A stretch of 64,000 nt of DNA from Chryseobacterium tructae. Its GTDB lineage: Bacteria; Bacteroidota; Bacteroidia; Flavobacteriales; Weeksellaceae. Below, piece after piece: positions 8,887 to 18,124 of this stretch. Numbering within the stretch: the first letter of the stretch is position 1; each line of letters begins with the position of its first letter. The notes beneath the pieces were generated by a model that ran no database searches, was not told where the DNA came from, and saw only the letters and a list, made by a program, of their open reading frames with translations. Both the position numbers and the translations under genes were made by a program. Location: NCBI RefSeq assembly GCF_030409875.1, contig NZ_JAUFQR010000003.1:124001-188000 (forward strand), given 5' to 3'.

Positions 8887-10068
8887 TTGACAGATTTAGA
8901 TCTATTACACTTTGAACAACTAAAAAAGGACGTTCAGGGTCAATATTTAAAAGAACATACCCCTTCTCAGGATGACATATCCAAATGGAAGGGTATAGAT
9001 ATCATATATTTTCAGGAAGACCTGCGCAAAAAAGCCAAAGGAAACATCAGCGAAAAGTCATTTTATACCTATTTCAAAACTTCACCAGTTATCAAATTAC
9101 CCAGAATTGATATGCTCAATTTATTGAGTATTTATGCGGGTTACGACTCATGGTACGATTTCAAGAAACAACATCTTTTTGCTGGAGAATTGCTGCAGGA
9201 AATTGAAAATCTTGAGGAAGAAGAAATCAATGAATTAGAAAAAACAGTTTCTTCAGCTCCTGATCTTCCAAAAACTGAAATTCAGCCTCAAAAAACCGAA
9301 ATTCAGCCCATCGAAAATACTGATTTACAAAAATCAAACACTGAAAATCAACAAATTAAAAAAAATCCAATCAACTCAAGTGAAGTTGAAATTTCAACTG
9401 TTACAACGAAGAAAAATTTCTTCAAAAAGAACGCTTGGGCATTGATCACTTCCGTTTTAATTGCCATAACCGGTTTACTTGGGTTTAAAGATGTACTTTT
9501 TTCTAAAAGTTATACGTACTGTTTTATTGATAAAGACAGAGGTGTTTCTGTGATCAATACCTTAGAGATTATGGTGATCAAGGAAAATGAATCGCCATTG
9601 ATGTATAAAATAAAACCTGGAGAGTGTTTTTCATATTCTACGAAAGATAAAAATCTGAAAATGAAAATCAGCGCTCCTTTCTATGAACCATTGGAAGTCA
9701 ACAGAAATCTAGAAAATGCCCCTGAAGAAGAAAAAATAGAACTCAAGCCGGATGATTATAAAATGGCTGTTTATTATTTCTCCGTAAAAGATATTAAGAA
9801 TGGGAATCCTGAAGAGCAGGTAGCCCTGATCAAACAAAAGAGAAATCAACTGGAAAACCTGATCAGCAATAATGCCATCATTTATCAGGTTTATGACAAC
9901 AACACCTATGGTATTGAAAGACTAGACAAACAAAAGTATATTACCCTCGTTACCACTCCTACTACATCATTAAAAAATCTGAATGTAATAGAAATGAAAA
10001 AAGACAATAACGGTAAGATCATATCCATTAAATTCAAAATTACCACCACAGATGAAAAGAATAAATAA
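8887..10068 (+). CDS. Unknown membrane-anchored protein
   Basis: A 393-residue protein I do not recognise. It starts at a TTG (LTDLDLLHFEQLKKD). The N-terminal soluble domain of about 100 residues is helical and includes EKSFYTYFKTSPVIKLPRID and LLSIYAGYDSWYDF. It is followed by a charged, Gln/Glu-rich linker with a near-duplicated KTEIQP pair, one membrane helix at about residues 178-200 (WALITSVLIAITGLLGF), and a C-terminal domain of about 190 residues that would lie across the membrane. The last 17 bases overlap the next gene, which encodes a lipoprotein, so the two probably work together. The N-terminal region might bind DNA or a partner protein, but no known domain motif is evident. Confidence 0.7.
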   Translation: MTDLDLLHFEQLKKDVQGQYLKEHTPSQDDISKWKGIDIIYFQEDLRKKAKGNISEKSFYTYFKTSPVIKLPRIDMLNLLSIYAGYDSWYDFKKQHLFAGELLQEIENLEEEEINELEKTVSSAPDLPKTEIQPQKTEIQPIENTDLQKSNTENQQIKKNPINSSEVEISTVTTKKNFFKKNAWALITSVLIAITGLLGFKDVLFSKSYTYCFIDKDRGVSVINTLEIMVIKENESPLMYKIKPGECFSYSTKDKNLKMKISAPFYEPLEVNRNLENAPEEEKIELKPDDYKMAVYYFSVKDIKNGNPEEQVALIKQKRNQLENLISNNAIIYQVYDNNTYGIERLDKQKYITLVTTPTTSLKNLNVIEMKKDNNGKIISIKFKITTTDEKNK

Positions 10069-10630
10069 TTTTTTAATTTTCACGGTGCTCCTGACTTTAT
10101 TTGTTGCCTGTAATAAAAAAACGGAAGCAAGTGACCTTGACAAACTACGAAACAGCAATAATACAAAGAGCTACCCTGCCGTACAGATGGATAGTATGCA
10201 GGCTATTAACTCTATTACAAAACAAAAGGTTCAGGAACTCCTTGACCTGTCTACTCTATACATTAATGGTAATAGAAATACAGAAGTAGATAGTTTTATC
10301 TATTCCCAAATGGAAAGTTATTTCCACAAGCCTGATTCTATGACATTCAAAAGGATGTTTAAAGAACTGGACAGTATGAAAGTAAAAACGGCCAAAGTAA
10401 ATGACCTTAACGTTTATAAGGAATTCTACAAAAAAGATACACTCGATTATGCCAAGTTCAATGTTGAATATTTTGATGATAAAAACAAATCATTAGGCAA
10501 CTTTGAAAAGAATGCTCAGTATATATTGCTGTCAACATCAAAGCTAAAAAAGGAATTCAAGTTTTATTTCTTAGACTTCTATTCCAAACCACTTAAGAAA
10601 GACAGTACCTCGGTAGGGGTTACCAAATAG
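10052..10630 (+). CDS. Unknown lipoprotein
   Basis: A 192-residue protein with an N-terminal signal peptide and lipobox (LTLFVAC, Cys20), so probably membrane-anchored by lipid. The mature part is Lys- and Asp-rich with no recognised domain. Motifs such as DSFIYSQMESYFHKPDSMTFKRM suggest a helical fold. The start overlaps the upstream gene by 17 bases, implying translational coupling. Its 3' end overlaps the convergent formyl-THF cyclo-ligase gene by 52 bases, so the last 17 codons lie opposite the end of that gene; either stop codon could have drifted. Confidence 0.75.
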   Translation: MKRINNFLIFTVLLTLFVACNKKTEASDLDKLRNSNNTKSYPAVQMDSMQAINSITKQKVQELLDLSTLYINGNRNTEVDSFIYSQMESYFHKPDSMTFKRMFKELDSMKVKTAKVNDLNVYKEFYKKDTLDYAKFNVEYFDDKNKSLGNFEKNAQYILLSTSKLKKEFKFYFLDFYSKPLKKDSTSVGVTK

Positions 10631-11154
10631 TCTAGCGGAATATCATTTTCCCAGACATCATCAATATATTCATCGGGGTCAAAATAATTGACCCCGATTT
10701 TTTTTGTCTCCGGAGATACACTTTGAAAAAGGCCATCGTAGAAACCTTTTCCATAACCTACCCTATTCCCTTTTCTATCACAATACAAAAGCGGAGTAAT
10801 CACATAATCAAAATTTGTTTCTCCTGAATCTTCATTAGAAACAGGTTCTGAAATTCCCCAACTATTGGTTTCAAAGACAGTATCACTGAAGACTTCAATA
10901 TTAATAAGTTTATCAACGATAATCTTAGGCACAAAGACCCTGATATTATGCTCTAAAAAATATTGGATGAAGATTTGGGTATCAATCTCATTAAACTTCT
11001 CAATAGGGACGAAAATATGGATCTTTTGAGCGATCTGCGGCTCAAAGTAAGCCATGAAGTTTTGAAAGATCTTTTCAGATAACAAGAAAGCCTCATCACG
11101 AGACAAGGCTTTTCTTTTTTGCATATATTTTTTTCTAAGCTCAGCTTTCAACAT
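10579..11154 (-). CDS. 5-formyltetrahydrofolate cyclo-ligase
   Basis: Converts 5-formyl-THF to 5,10-methenyl-THF using ATP, recycling a storage form of the one-carbon cofactor in the cytoplasm. The 191-residue length is typical. The N-terminal KAELRKKYMQKRKALS is the family opening, and the C-terminal signature NRVGYGKGFYDGLF, which contains the phosphate- and folate-binding Gly-rich turn, is intact. The YCDRKGNRVGYG element before it also matches. The 3' end overlaps a convergent lipoprotein gene by 52 bases. It ends about 40 bases inside the neighbouring operon's space and probably has its own promoter in the 37-base gap after trhO or is read through from it. Confidence 0.92.
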   Translation of the reverse strand: MLKAELRKKYMQKRKALSRDEAFLLSEKIFQNFMAYFEPQIAQKIHIFVPIEKFNEIDTQIFIQYFLEHNIRVFVPKIIVDKLINIEVFSDTVFETNSWGISEPVSNEDSGETNFDYVITPLLYCDRKGNRVGYGKGFYDGLFQSVSPETKKIGVNYFDPDEYIDDVWENDIPLDYLVTPTEVLSFLSGLE

Positions 11155-11191
11155 AAGAGTATATTATTTTTACTGAACGAATTCTTTTAGA

Positions 11192-12561
11192 TTATACGTT
11201 TTCAGCAGGTTCAAGAATCTTATACAATTTATCAGATAAACGAACTCTAAACGGAATCTCAAAAGTGATTTGATCTCCCTGCTTTGCCGTTTCACAGGGT
11301 CCGCCATTTGCATAAATCTGAGTGATTGTAAGTTCCTGATCACCTGTTGTAGGTCCAGAGATCAACACCTTATCTCCTACTGACAGTTCTTTATTTTCAA
11401 TTAAAAACTGTCCGATTTTTGATTTTGAGAAATAATGTTCTGCTTTTCCAACCAAAACTTTTTTAACAGATATCTTCTGACGGATATTTTTAGTTTCTGC
11501 TTTTGCCAAAGGAGCCTTAGGTAAATCACCTGAGTTTTTAAACTTCAAAGCATCAGATTTTCCTTTTCTGAACACTTTATTCCCCACTTGTAAGCCCTTT
11601 CTTAATTGCACTTGTTCGTCCCAAGGTAAATGGATCGTATCCAAACATTCTGTAGAACAACAGTTTTCCATTGCAGCTTTACATTCGTCACACTGAATAA
11701 ATAACAAGTGACAAGCATCATTGGCACAATTGGTATGATTATCACAAGGTTTCCACATTGGTGGCATTGCGAAATAATGTCATCTGTAATTCTTTCTCCT
11801 AAACGGTGATCGAATACGAAATTCTTACCAATGAATTTACTTTCTATCCCTTCATCTTTAATCTGACGGGTATATTCAATGATTCCACCTTCTAATTGGA
11901 ATACATTTTTGAAACCTTGATGTTTGAAATACGCACTGGCTTTTTCACAACGGATACCTCCGGTACAATACATCAATAGATTCTTATCTTCTTTAAAATC
12001 TTGTAATTGTTCATTGATGATCGGTAAACTTTCTCTAAAGTTTTCCACATCAGGAGTAATGGCACCTTCAAAATGCCCTACTTCACTTTCGTAGTGATTT
12101 CTGAAATCCACTACAATCGTATTAGGATCATCAAGCATATTATTAAATTCCTGGGCTTTCAGGTGAACCCCTTTGTTGGTAACATCGAAAGTATCATCAT
12201 TAAGGCCGTCAGCAACAATTTTATGTCTTACTTTAATCGTTAACTTTAAAAAGGAATGATTGTCTTGCTCTACCGCAACATTCAAACGAATTCCTTGCAT
12301 AAAGTCGTAAACTTCTAATGTATCGCGGAAAGCCTCAAATTGATCCGCAGGAACACTCATCTGAGCATTAATACCTTCATGGGCAACATAAATACGGCCA
12401 AGGGCATCAAGGGCATTCCAGGCTAAGAATAAGTCGTCACGAAATTTTTTGGGATCTTCAATTTTAGCGTACGCATAGAAAGATAAAGTAAGACGTTCCT
12501 TACCAGCTTCATCAATAAGTCTAGCTCTTTCTTCTGCGCTTAAGGTGTTATACAGTTGCAT
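11192..12561 (-). pseudogene. trhO: tRNA uridine(34) hydroxylase TrhO (rhodanese family), frameshifted
   Basis: TrhO/YceA hydroxylates uridine 34 of certain tRNAs to 5-hydroxyuridine. The N-terminal part (12561 to about 11752) has the ferredoxin-like domain and the rhodanese domain with the catalytic loop YCTGGIRCEKA and the LEGGI motif. The C-terminal Cys-rich zinc-binding part (CDNHTNCANDACH, CDECKAAMENCCS) continues in another frame. Restoring one A at the run of three A (11750-11752 on the reverse strand) turns the junction into CHQCGKPCDNHTNC and gives a full-length protein of about 456 residues. The gene is otherwise undamaged, so a homopolymer sequencing error or a very recent frameshift is likely. 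The C-terminal extension past the Cys-rich region is longer than in E. coli TrhO. Confidence 0.85.
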
Positions 12562-12910
12562 GCTATAAACGTTTTAAGTGAGAAAAATATTTTTGCAAAG
12601 ATAAACATTTTCAAATTAACGGCTTTTTATCGGCTCAATGATAATTGACAATGATGGGTAACAAGGCAGGAATTGTATTTTATACTATCTTTATAAGGGC
12701 AACATTTTGTCATATTTCATTTAATTTTTTTTTAATTTTTGTTAATCTGAAGCTTAACAATTATGACATAATGCATAAAATGACACAATAGCCGTTAAAT
12801 TTTAGTTAAAATTGAAACATAGCATACTAATTGCTTACTTATTTAACATTAAATTTGTTTACTCAAAAACATAAAAATAGAAATTAATTAATAAACAAGA
12901 AAGATATACA
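12562..12910. other. Divergent intergenic region between trhO and degP
   Basis: This AT-rich 349-base gap holds the promoters of two divergent genes. A TAAATTTG box at 12850-12857 matches the flavobacterial -7 element (TAnnTTTG) for degP, but the nearest TTG upstream (12831-12833) leaves a spacer of only 16 bases. I therefore call the promoter only tentatively. No coding frame or hairpin stands out. Confidence 0.4.
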
Positions 12911-14443
12911 ATGAAGAGTACTTTAAAAAAACTATTACCATTTGCAGTAGTCGGAGTTATCTCAGGAGCTACTACCGTTGGAGCTATACAATATTTCGGA
13001 CATGGCTCCAATAATGGAGATCAATCTTATTTCACAACATCAGCCGCAAACACCTCCTTCGCAGGAATGAATACGGGTGCAGTAGGTGATGATTTTGTAA
13101 AGGCAGCTAAAACAACTGTTCCTGCTGTAGTTACCATTAAAAATTATCAAAGCAGAACAGCAAGCAGAGCCAGTGAACAGGATCTGTTCGACTATTTCTT
13201 CGGAGACCCGTTTGGAGGAAGAGGCCAGCAAAGACAAAAACAACAACAACAGGCTCCGGACAATATGCCTTCAGGGATGGGTTCAGGAGTAATTATCTCC
13301 CCGGACGGTTATATCATCTCGAATAATCACGTAGTAGCAGGTGCCAATAAACTTGAAGTGGTTCTGAGCAACAAAAAATCATATATCGCAACTTTAGTAG
13401 GTACTGACCCTAATACTGATATTTCTTTATTAAAAATTGAAGAAAAAGGACTTCCTTACTTAAACTTTGCTAACTCAGACAATATTGAAGTTGGACAATG
13501 GGTACTTGCCGTAGGAAATCCACTAGGATTAAATTCTACCGTAACAGCAGGTATTGTTTCTGCAAAAGGAAGAGGAATCGGTATCTTAGGAAGCCAAGGA
13601 AAAGCAAGCAATCCAATTGAAAGCTTTATTCAGACGGATGCTGCCATTAATCCGGGTAACTCCGGAGGAGCTTTGGTAAATACCAATGGTGAACTTATCG
13701 GAATCAACTCTGCAATCCAGTCTACAACAGGATATTATCAAGGATATGGATTCGCTGTTCCTGCCAACTTAGCAAGAAAAATTGTTGAAGATATTAAGAA
13801 GTTTGGTATCGTACAAAGAGGGTTCTTAGGTGTTTCATCATTAGATCTTTCCAATGACCAACAAGTTCAAGCTTATAATAAACAATTCAAAACCAATATC
13901 AAATCAGGTGCTGGTGTTTATGTAACAGGATTTGGTGACAACAGTGGTGCAGAAGATGCAGGTCTGAAAAAAGGAGATATCATTACCAAAATAGACAACT
14001 ACGACATCTCAGATTTTGCTGACCTTTCTATGTCTATCGGTAGTAAACGCCCTGGTGACAAAGTTCAGGTAACCTATTCTAGAAATGGTAAAGAAGCTAC
14101 AACCAATGTAACGCTAAGAGACCAAAAAGGAGGTACTTCTACCAGAACGAAAGCTGACCTTAGCGTAACTGAAAAAATCGGAGCTGAGTTTGATCCTCTT
14201 ACGGAAAGATTCAAAACTGAATATGGTCTGAATAGTGGCGTAGTGACTAAAAACGTAACAGAAGGAAGCGAAATGGCTAAAATCGGAATCGTAGACAACT
14301 ACATTATCATTGAAATCAATGGGAAACCGGTGAATTCACAAAAAGACATCGAAAATATCCTGAATAAGTATCAAGGGAATGTACAAGTGAAATTTGTAGA
14401 CGACTACGGAAGAATGTACACTAAAGGATTTAAAATGCCTTAA
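12911..14443 (+). CDS. degP: Do/DegP-family periplasmic serine protease
   Basis: Periplasmic trypsin-like protease and chaperone that degrades misfolded envelope proteins. The 510-residue protein has an N-terminal signal or anchor (LLPFAVVGVISGATTVGAI) and a trypsin-like domain with the triad His140 (ISNNHVV), Asp170 (NTDISLL) and Ser251 (NPGNSGGAL). Two PDZ domains follow, at about 300-400 (GFLGVSS, KKGDIITKIDN) and 410-505 (SEMAKIGIVDNYIIIEINGKPV). Residues 100-117 are a Gln-rich linker typical of DegP loop LA. All catalytic residues are intact. It is monocistronic and ends in a strong terminator. Confidence 0.95.
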   Translation: MKSTLKKLLPFAVVGVISGATTVGAIQYFGHGSNNGDQSYFTTSAANTSFAGMNTGAVGDDFVKAAKTTVPAVVTIKNYQSRTASRASEQDLFDYFFGDPFGGRGQQRQKQQQQAPDNMPSGMGSGVIISPDGYIISNNHVVAGANKLEVVLSNKKSYIATLVGTDPNTDISLLKIEEKGLPYLNFANSDNIEVGQWVLAVGNPLGLNSTVTAGIVSAKGRGIGILGSQGKASNPIESFIQTDAAINPGNSGGALVNTNGELIGINSAIQSTTGYYQGYGFAVPANLARKIVEDIKKFGIVQRGFLGVSSLDLSNDQQVQAYNKQFKTNIKSGAGVYVTGFGDNSGAEDAGLKKGDIITKIDNYDISDFADLSMSIGSKRPGDKVQVTYSRNGKEATTNVTLRDQKGGTSTRTKADLSVTEKIGAEFDPLTERFKTEYGLNSGVVTKNVTEGSEMAKIGIVDNYIIIEINGKPVNSQKDIENILNKYQGNVQVKFVDDYGRMYTKGFKMP

Positions 14444-14483
14444 TCAATAAAACTAAACAATAGTTATTTTCATATCAACAAAG

Positions 14484-14515
14484 AAAAACGCTGCAAATAT
14501 TTGCAGCGTTTTTTT
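14484..14515. terminator. Strong bidirectional terminator
   Basis: An 11-bp GC-containing stem AACGCTGCAAA (14487-14497) / TTTGCAGCGTT (14500-14510), preceded by A and followed by T on both strands. It lies between degP (+) and the convergent membrane-protein gene (-). Confidence 0.9.
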
Positions 14516-14520
14516 ATTAT

Positions 14521-14976
14521 TTATTTAGGTTTATTCATTTTCTCAGCGATTCTCTTTTGTTTATTTCGTTCATAAATGACTTCTACAATTTTACCACCAA
14601 TCCAGGAAAACGGAAAAAAGGTAAGAAAGATCGAAATCTTATAAAACGTTGGATGATAGGGAAAAATAATCACATCCAGCATAGCAATAAAAAGCATAAT
14701 GAAACCAATCAGAATAGCATAGGCCACTTTAGCGTATTTAACGATGATTGCCGTTGCTACTCCTCCAATAGTAGTTCCCAATCCGGAAATAAATAAAAGA
14801 AAGCCAAAAAAGGCCTTATCGTCTTTCATGCTGAAGAGAAATCTTTGCCAATGCTCAAACGGAGCAAAAGCTTCGAAAGTAACCCATTGCGGGAAAGCTC
14901 TTATACCAAGAGTAATTATAAGCCCTGTTATTCCAAGACCCATCAATACCGCAAATGTATTTCTTATAAAATTCAT
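14521..14976 (-). CDS. Four-helix membrane protein, unknown function
   Basis: A 151-residue inner-membrane protein with hydrophobic segments near 6-26, 56-80, 84-105 and 112-130, and a basic C-terminal tail (ERNKQKRIAEKMNKPK). It has Gly-rich helices (GLGTTIGGVATAII). I do not recognise a family. Its ATG overlaps the stop of ridA (TAATG), so it is translationally coupled to ridA and co-transcribed. A role in the same pathway cannot be inferred from the sequence. Confidence 0.75.
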   Translation of the reverse strand: MNFIRNTFAVLMGLGITGLIITLGIRAFPQWVTFEAFAPFEHWQRFLFSMKDDKAFFGFLLFISGLGTTIGGVATAIIVKYAKVAYAILIGFIMLFIAMLDVIIFPYHPTFYKISIFLTFFPFSWIGGKIVEVIYERNKQKRIAEKMNKPK

Positions 14977-15356
14977 TAATCCTGGTGTGCGATCATAGAG
15001 ATTTCAATATCCACATTTTTAGGCAAACAAGAAACCTGTACTGTTTCACGTGCAGGATAGCTTTCTGCGTCTAAATAAGAAGCGTAAATATCATTCATTA
15101 CAGCAAAGTCATCCATACTTTTAAGGAAGATCGTTGCTTTTACAACATTTTTAAAAGTCATTCCAGCTTCGGTAAGGATAGCCTCAAGGTTTTTCATTAC
15201 CTGATGTGTTTCCTTTTCAATTCCTTCTACCAACTTACCCGTTGCAGGATCTACAGGAATTTGTCCGGAAATGTATAAAACTCCGTTTGCCATATTAGCT
15301 TGTGAATAGGGGCCGATAGCTGCAGGTGCATTAACTGTATTGATTATTTGTTTCAT
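14976..15356 (-). CDS. ridA: RidA-family enamine/imine deaminase
   Basis: Small trimeric enzyme that hydrolyses reactive 2-aminoacrylate and related enamines released by PLP enzymes. I chose the ATG at 15354-15356 (MKQIINTVNAPAAIGPYSQ); an upstream ATG would add 12 residues with no family match. At 126 residues it is normal in length. The signature is visible: AIGPYSQAN, LYISGQIPVDPATG, the TIFLKSMDDF strand, YPARETVQVSCLP (with the key Arg) and VDIEISMIA. It sits upstream of a membrane-protein gene overlapping by one base. Confidence 0.95.
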   Translation of the reverse strand: MKQIINTVNAPAAIGPYSQANMANGVLYISGQIPVDPATGKLVEGIEKETHQVMKNLEAILTEAGMTFKNVVKATIFLKSMDDFAVMNDIYASYLDAESYPARETVQVSCLPKNVDIEISMIAHQD

Positions 15357-15485
15357 ATACGGATATTTATTTTTTGTAAAATTATCTTTCATTACCCATC
15401 ATAAGTTAAGCAATTTCATGATAATCTTGTTAGATTTATTTTGGTTGCAAATATAAAATTTATATTGTCAAATGCCAATCTGATA

Positions 15486-18071
15486 TTAGAAAGGTGAATT
15501 TGGCTGTGTAAAGCTTCTGTCTTTATACTTCAATGCGTCACTTAAGATATTGGCTTTGATCCCGATAAAGAAGTCATATACTTTATATTGTCCGAATGGC
15601 ACCCAGTTAAAATTAATGGTAAAACTTCGTTGATCTCTTGAAAATCCGATCCTTGTATATGCCAATTCTTTAGTCACCAAGTCATAGTGAGTACTTCCTG
15701 TAACATTCCAGTAAGGGGTAAGCTTAACGCTTCCTTCAAGACCTACAGAAGCAATTTTATTCCCTTCTCTTTTCAGCTGTCTGGAATACGCATAGTTGGC
15801 ATTCACGTTCAAAGTCCATGCTTGATCGAAACGTGCATAATGATCATCATCAAAATAATAGTTTTCATTTCGAATCTCACCTTTTGAGCTATACTTCTTA
15901 GCATAATCGGTTTTTTCGCCAAAGATTTCGCTGCTTAATGGATAAGATACCTGAATATTGAATCCTTGTACACTGAAACCACCAAATTGCTCTGTTCTTA
16001 TTCCCGTATCCTGTCCCGGAAGGAACTGAATTTTATAAGGATCAAGAGAAAGACTCGTATTAACCGTAAGTTTATTATTAAAGAAAGAAGATTGACCGTT
16101 GATCGTAAGAATAGACCAAGGGTGATCTTTAGCAGCAAAGTTGTAGCTTCCTGTAAGGTTTAAGGATTCAAAGATTTTAATTTTCTTTACTCCTGTAGAA
16201 TCGCTCTTAGACTTCACCTTCATTTCAATATTGTTCCCAATACTGAATCCCAACGCTCCTACTAATCCGCTTGACGGGCTTCCCACGATTCCTTTTTCAA
16301 AGATGGAATAAGGCGTAAGAGCACCTATTGCATTATAATAATTTTTATAATATCCGAAACCAGGACTTGAAAAATCCGGAGAATAAGTAAACCCGATACT
16401 AGGAGTCATCATATGTCTCACAGCTTCAATAGCAGATCCTTTTTTAAACTTCATCATTCCATATAAAGTCGTCTGAAGACTCGCAGTAGTAGAGAATGAA
16501 GAATATCCAGCAAACTTTTTGTTGATTTCATCTACGGTCAAATTCTTTACAGGATCATAGTATCTGTTCAACGTTTTTGTGGTTAAAGCATTATCAACAT
16601 TCGCACTTAAACTGAATGTAAAATATTTAGCTAAAGTAGTATTGGTTGCTAAAGAGATATTATTTTTAAGACCTGTCTGCATTTTATCCCACATTTCCTT
16701 TTTGAACAACTCATTTTCCTGAGTATTCACAAAGTTGGTAAGATTAAAACCAGTGTTTACTGTAATATTTTCAAGAAGCCCCTGTCTTACTCCTGTTTTT
16801 GATTTAAACAGATAAAATTGGTTTATTGCAACGTTCATTTGTGGAAGACGAAGATCCGCCAGCCCTGTTGCAAAGTTTTGAGAGTAAGATGCCGTTCCTG
16901 TAATGGTCATCGGAAGTTTCAGAAATCTTTTGGTAAGAGTTACCGTTGAATTCTGTTGGGTATTCAATACATTCTGGTTGAAAATATAATTATTGTTAAG
17001 CGGGTTGTTATAGAACTTGGTACTTACAATATCCACCGCAGCACTGAATGTCAGGAAAGGGTTAGCTTTTGAATCCTGAGCGTGTGTCCAGTTGATTCTA
17101 TAGGTACTGTTTCTGGTATAATCATCCAATCCTTTAATTCCTCTTACCATAGTTCCGACATCCGCATTAAAGCTTCCTGAATAGCGGTACTTTTTCTGGT
17201 AATTCATTTGTGGACGTAAGTTCCAGCTTCCTTTGGTATAAATATCCGCCAGTACTTTAAGGTCAAAATGCTCACCGATCGGCTGATAATACCCAATACC
17301 GTTTAGGAAAAACCCTACATCTTCTCGCTCCCCGAAACTCGGGATCAAAATACCCGCTGCTCGTTTGTCTGAGAACGGCAATATAGCAAAAGGCATAATA
17401 AGTGGTGTAGGAACCTGTTCTATATACATCTGAATAGGTCCGGCAACGATCTGAGATTTCGTCTTTGATTTAATCAGCTTGATATTGGAAGCTCTCATAA
17501 AGTAATCTGCCGCCGTATCTTTTTTCTTTACAAAATATTCATCGGTTGTATAATCCGCTTTTCTCATCGCGAATACCGAATCGTTGTATTTTTTAGTTTT
17601 CTGAGCTACAATAACCCCTTCACTTTCTTCTGTTCGTGCATTGAAAGCAATAGCCTGCTTGGTTTTTGTATTATAGCTGAATTCGTTGGTTTCATATTTT
17701 TTCCCAGCCTGTGTAGTAATTACAGGCTCTATGATTTTTCCTAAAGAATCTTGTTTCCCTCTGGCATAGATCAGATTTTTATTGTCATCAATGGAAATAT
17801 AATCCGCATCGATCTGCATATCTTGATATTTTACCTGGGCATTCTTGTTAAGGAATGTCATTTTTTTAGGGATATCTCGCCGCTGATCATCGGCTTTTGT
17901 ATGAAGTACATCATCTAAAGCTTCTTTTTTTGCAACAATGGTATCCTTTTTGGAAATAGTATCATTAACCGCATTTTTAGGCAATTTTTCAGGTGTTTTT
18001 TGTGCTAAAAAATTGTTAAAAATTAGGATAATTAAAATTTGTAATATATTTTTGAGGACGGTTTTGGCCAA
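15486..18071 (-). CDS. lptD: LptD-like LPS assembly outer membrane protein
   Basis: Probable outer-membrane protein that inserts lipopolysaccharide, based on the OstA-like N-terminal region and the large beta-barrel. The 861-residue protein has a signal peptide (ILQILIILIFNNFLAQ), a short charged linker, a beta-rich periplasmic OstA-like domain at about residues 70-210 (VKYQDMQIDADYISIDDNKN, RADYTTDEYFVKK), the motif PTPLIMPFAILPFSDKRAAGILIPSFG at the barrel start, and then alternating aromatic strands to the C-terminus (ending near FFIGIKANILSDALKY). Length and the order of segments fit Bacteroidota LptD-like proteins. It is divergent from the amidase gene with a 53-base gap. Confidence 0.85.
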   Translation of the reverse strand: MAKTVLKNILQILIILIFNNFLAQKTPEKLPKNAVNDTISKKDTIVAKKEALDDVLHTKADDQRRDIPKKMTFLNKNAQVKYQDMQIDADYISIDDNKNLIYARGKQDSLGKIIEPVITTQAGKKYETNEFSYNTKTKQAIAFNARTEESEGVIVAQKTKKYNDSVFAMRKADYTTDEYFVKKKDTAADYFMRASNIKLIKSKTKSQIVAGPIQMYIEQVPTPLIMPFAILPFSDKRAAGILIPSFGEREDVGFFLNGIGYYQPIGEHFDLKVLADIYTKGSWNLRPQMNYQKKYRYSGSFNADVGTMVRGIKGLDDYTRNSTYRINWTHAQDSKANPFLTFSAAVDIVSTKFYNNPLNNNYIFNQNVLNTQQNSTVTLTKRFLKLPMTITGTASYSQNFATGLADLRLPQMNVAINQFYLFKSKTGVRQGLLENITVNTGFNLTNFVNTQENELFKKEMWDKMQTGLKNNISLATNTTLAKYFTFSLSANVDNALTTKTLNRYYDPVKNLTVDEINKKFAGYSSFSTTASLQTTLYGMMKFKKGSAIEAVRHMMTPSIGFTYSPDFSSPGFGYYKNYYNAIGALTPYSIFEKGIVGSPSSGLVGALGFSIGNNIEMKVKSKSDSTGVKKIKIFESLNLTGSYNFAAKDHPWSILTINGQSSFFNNKLTVNTSLSLDPYKIQFLPGQDTGIRTEQFGGFSVQGFNIQVSYPLSSEIFGEKTDYAKKYSSKGEIRNENYYFDDDHYARFDQAWTLNVNANYAYSRQLKREGNKIASVGLEGSVKLTPYWNVTGSTHYDLVTKELAYTRIGFSRDQRSFTINFNWVPFGQYKVYDFFIGIKANILSDALKYKDRSFTQPNSPF

Positions 18072-18124
18072 TTTTATTCTATATAATTAAGGCTCAAAAT
18101 TAATATAATTTTTATAACTGTAAG

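Noticed and set aside
12831..12857. Complete promoter for degP
   Set aside because: The TAAATTTG box is good, but the only TTG upstream gives a spacer of 16 bases instead of 19-21, so I record it only as part of the intergenic region.
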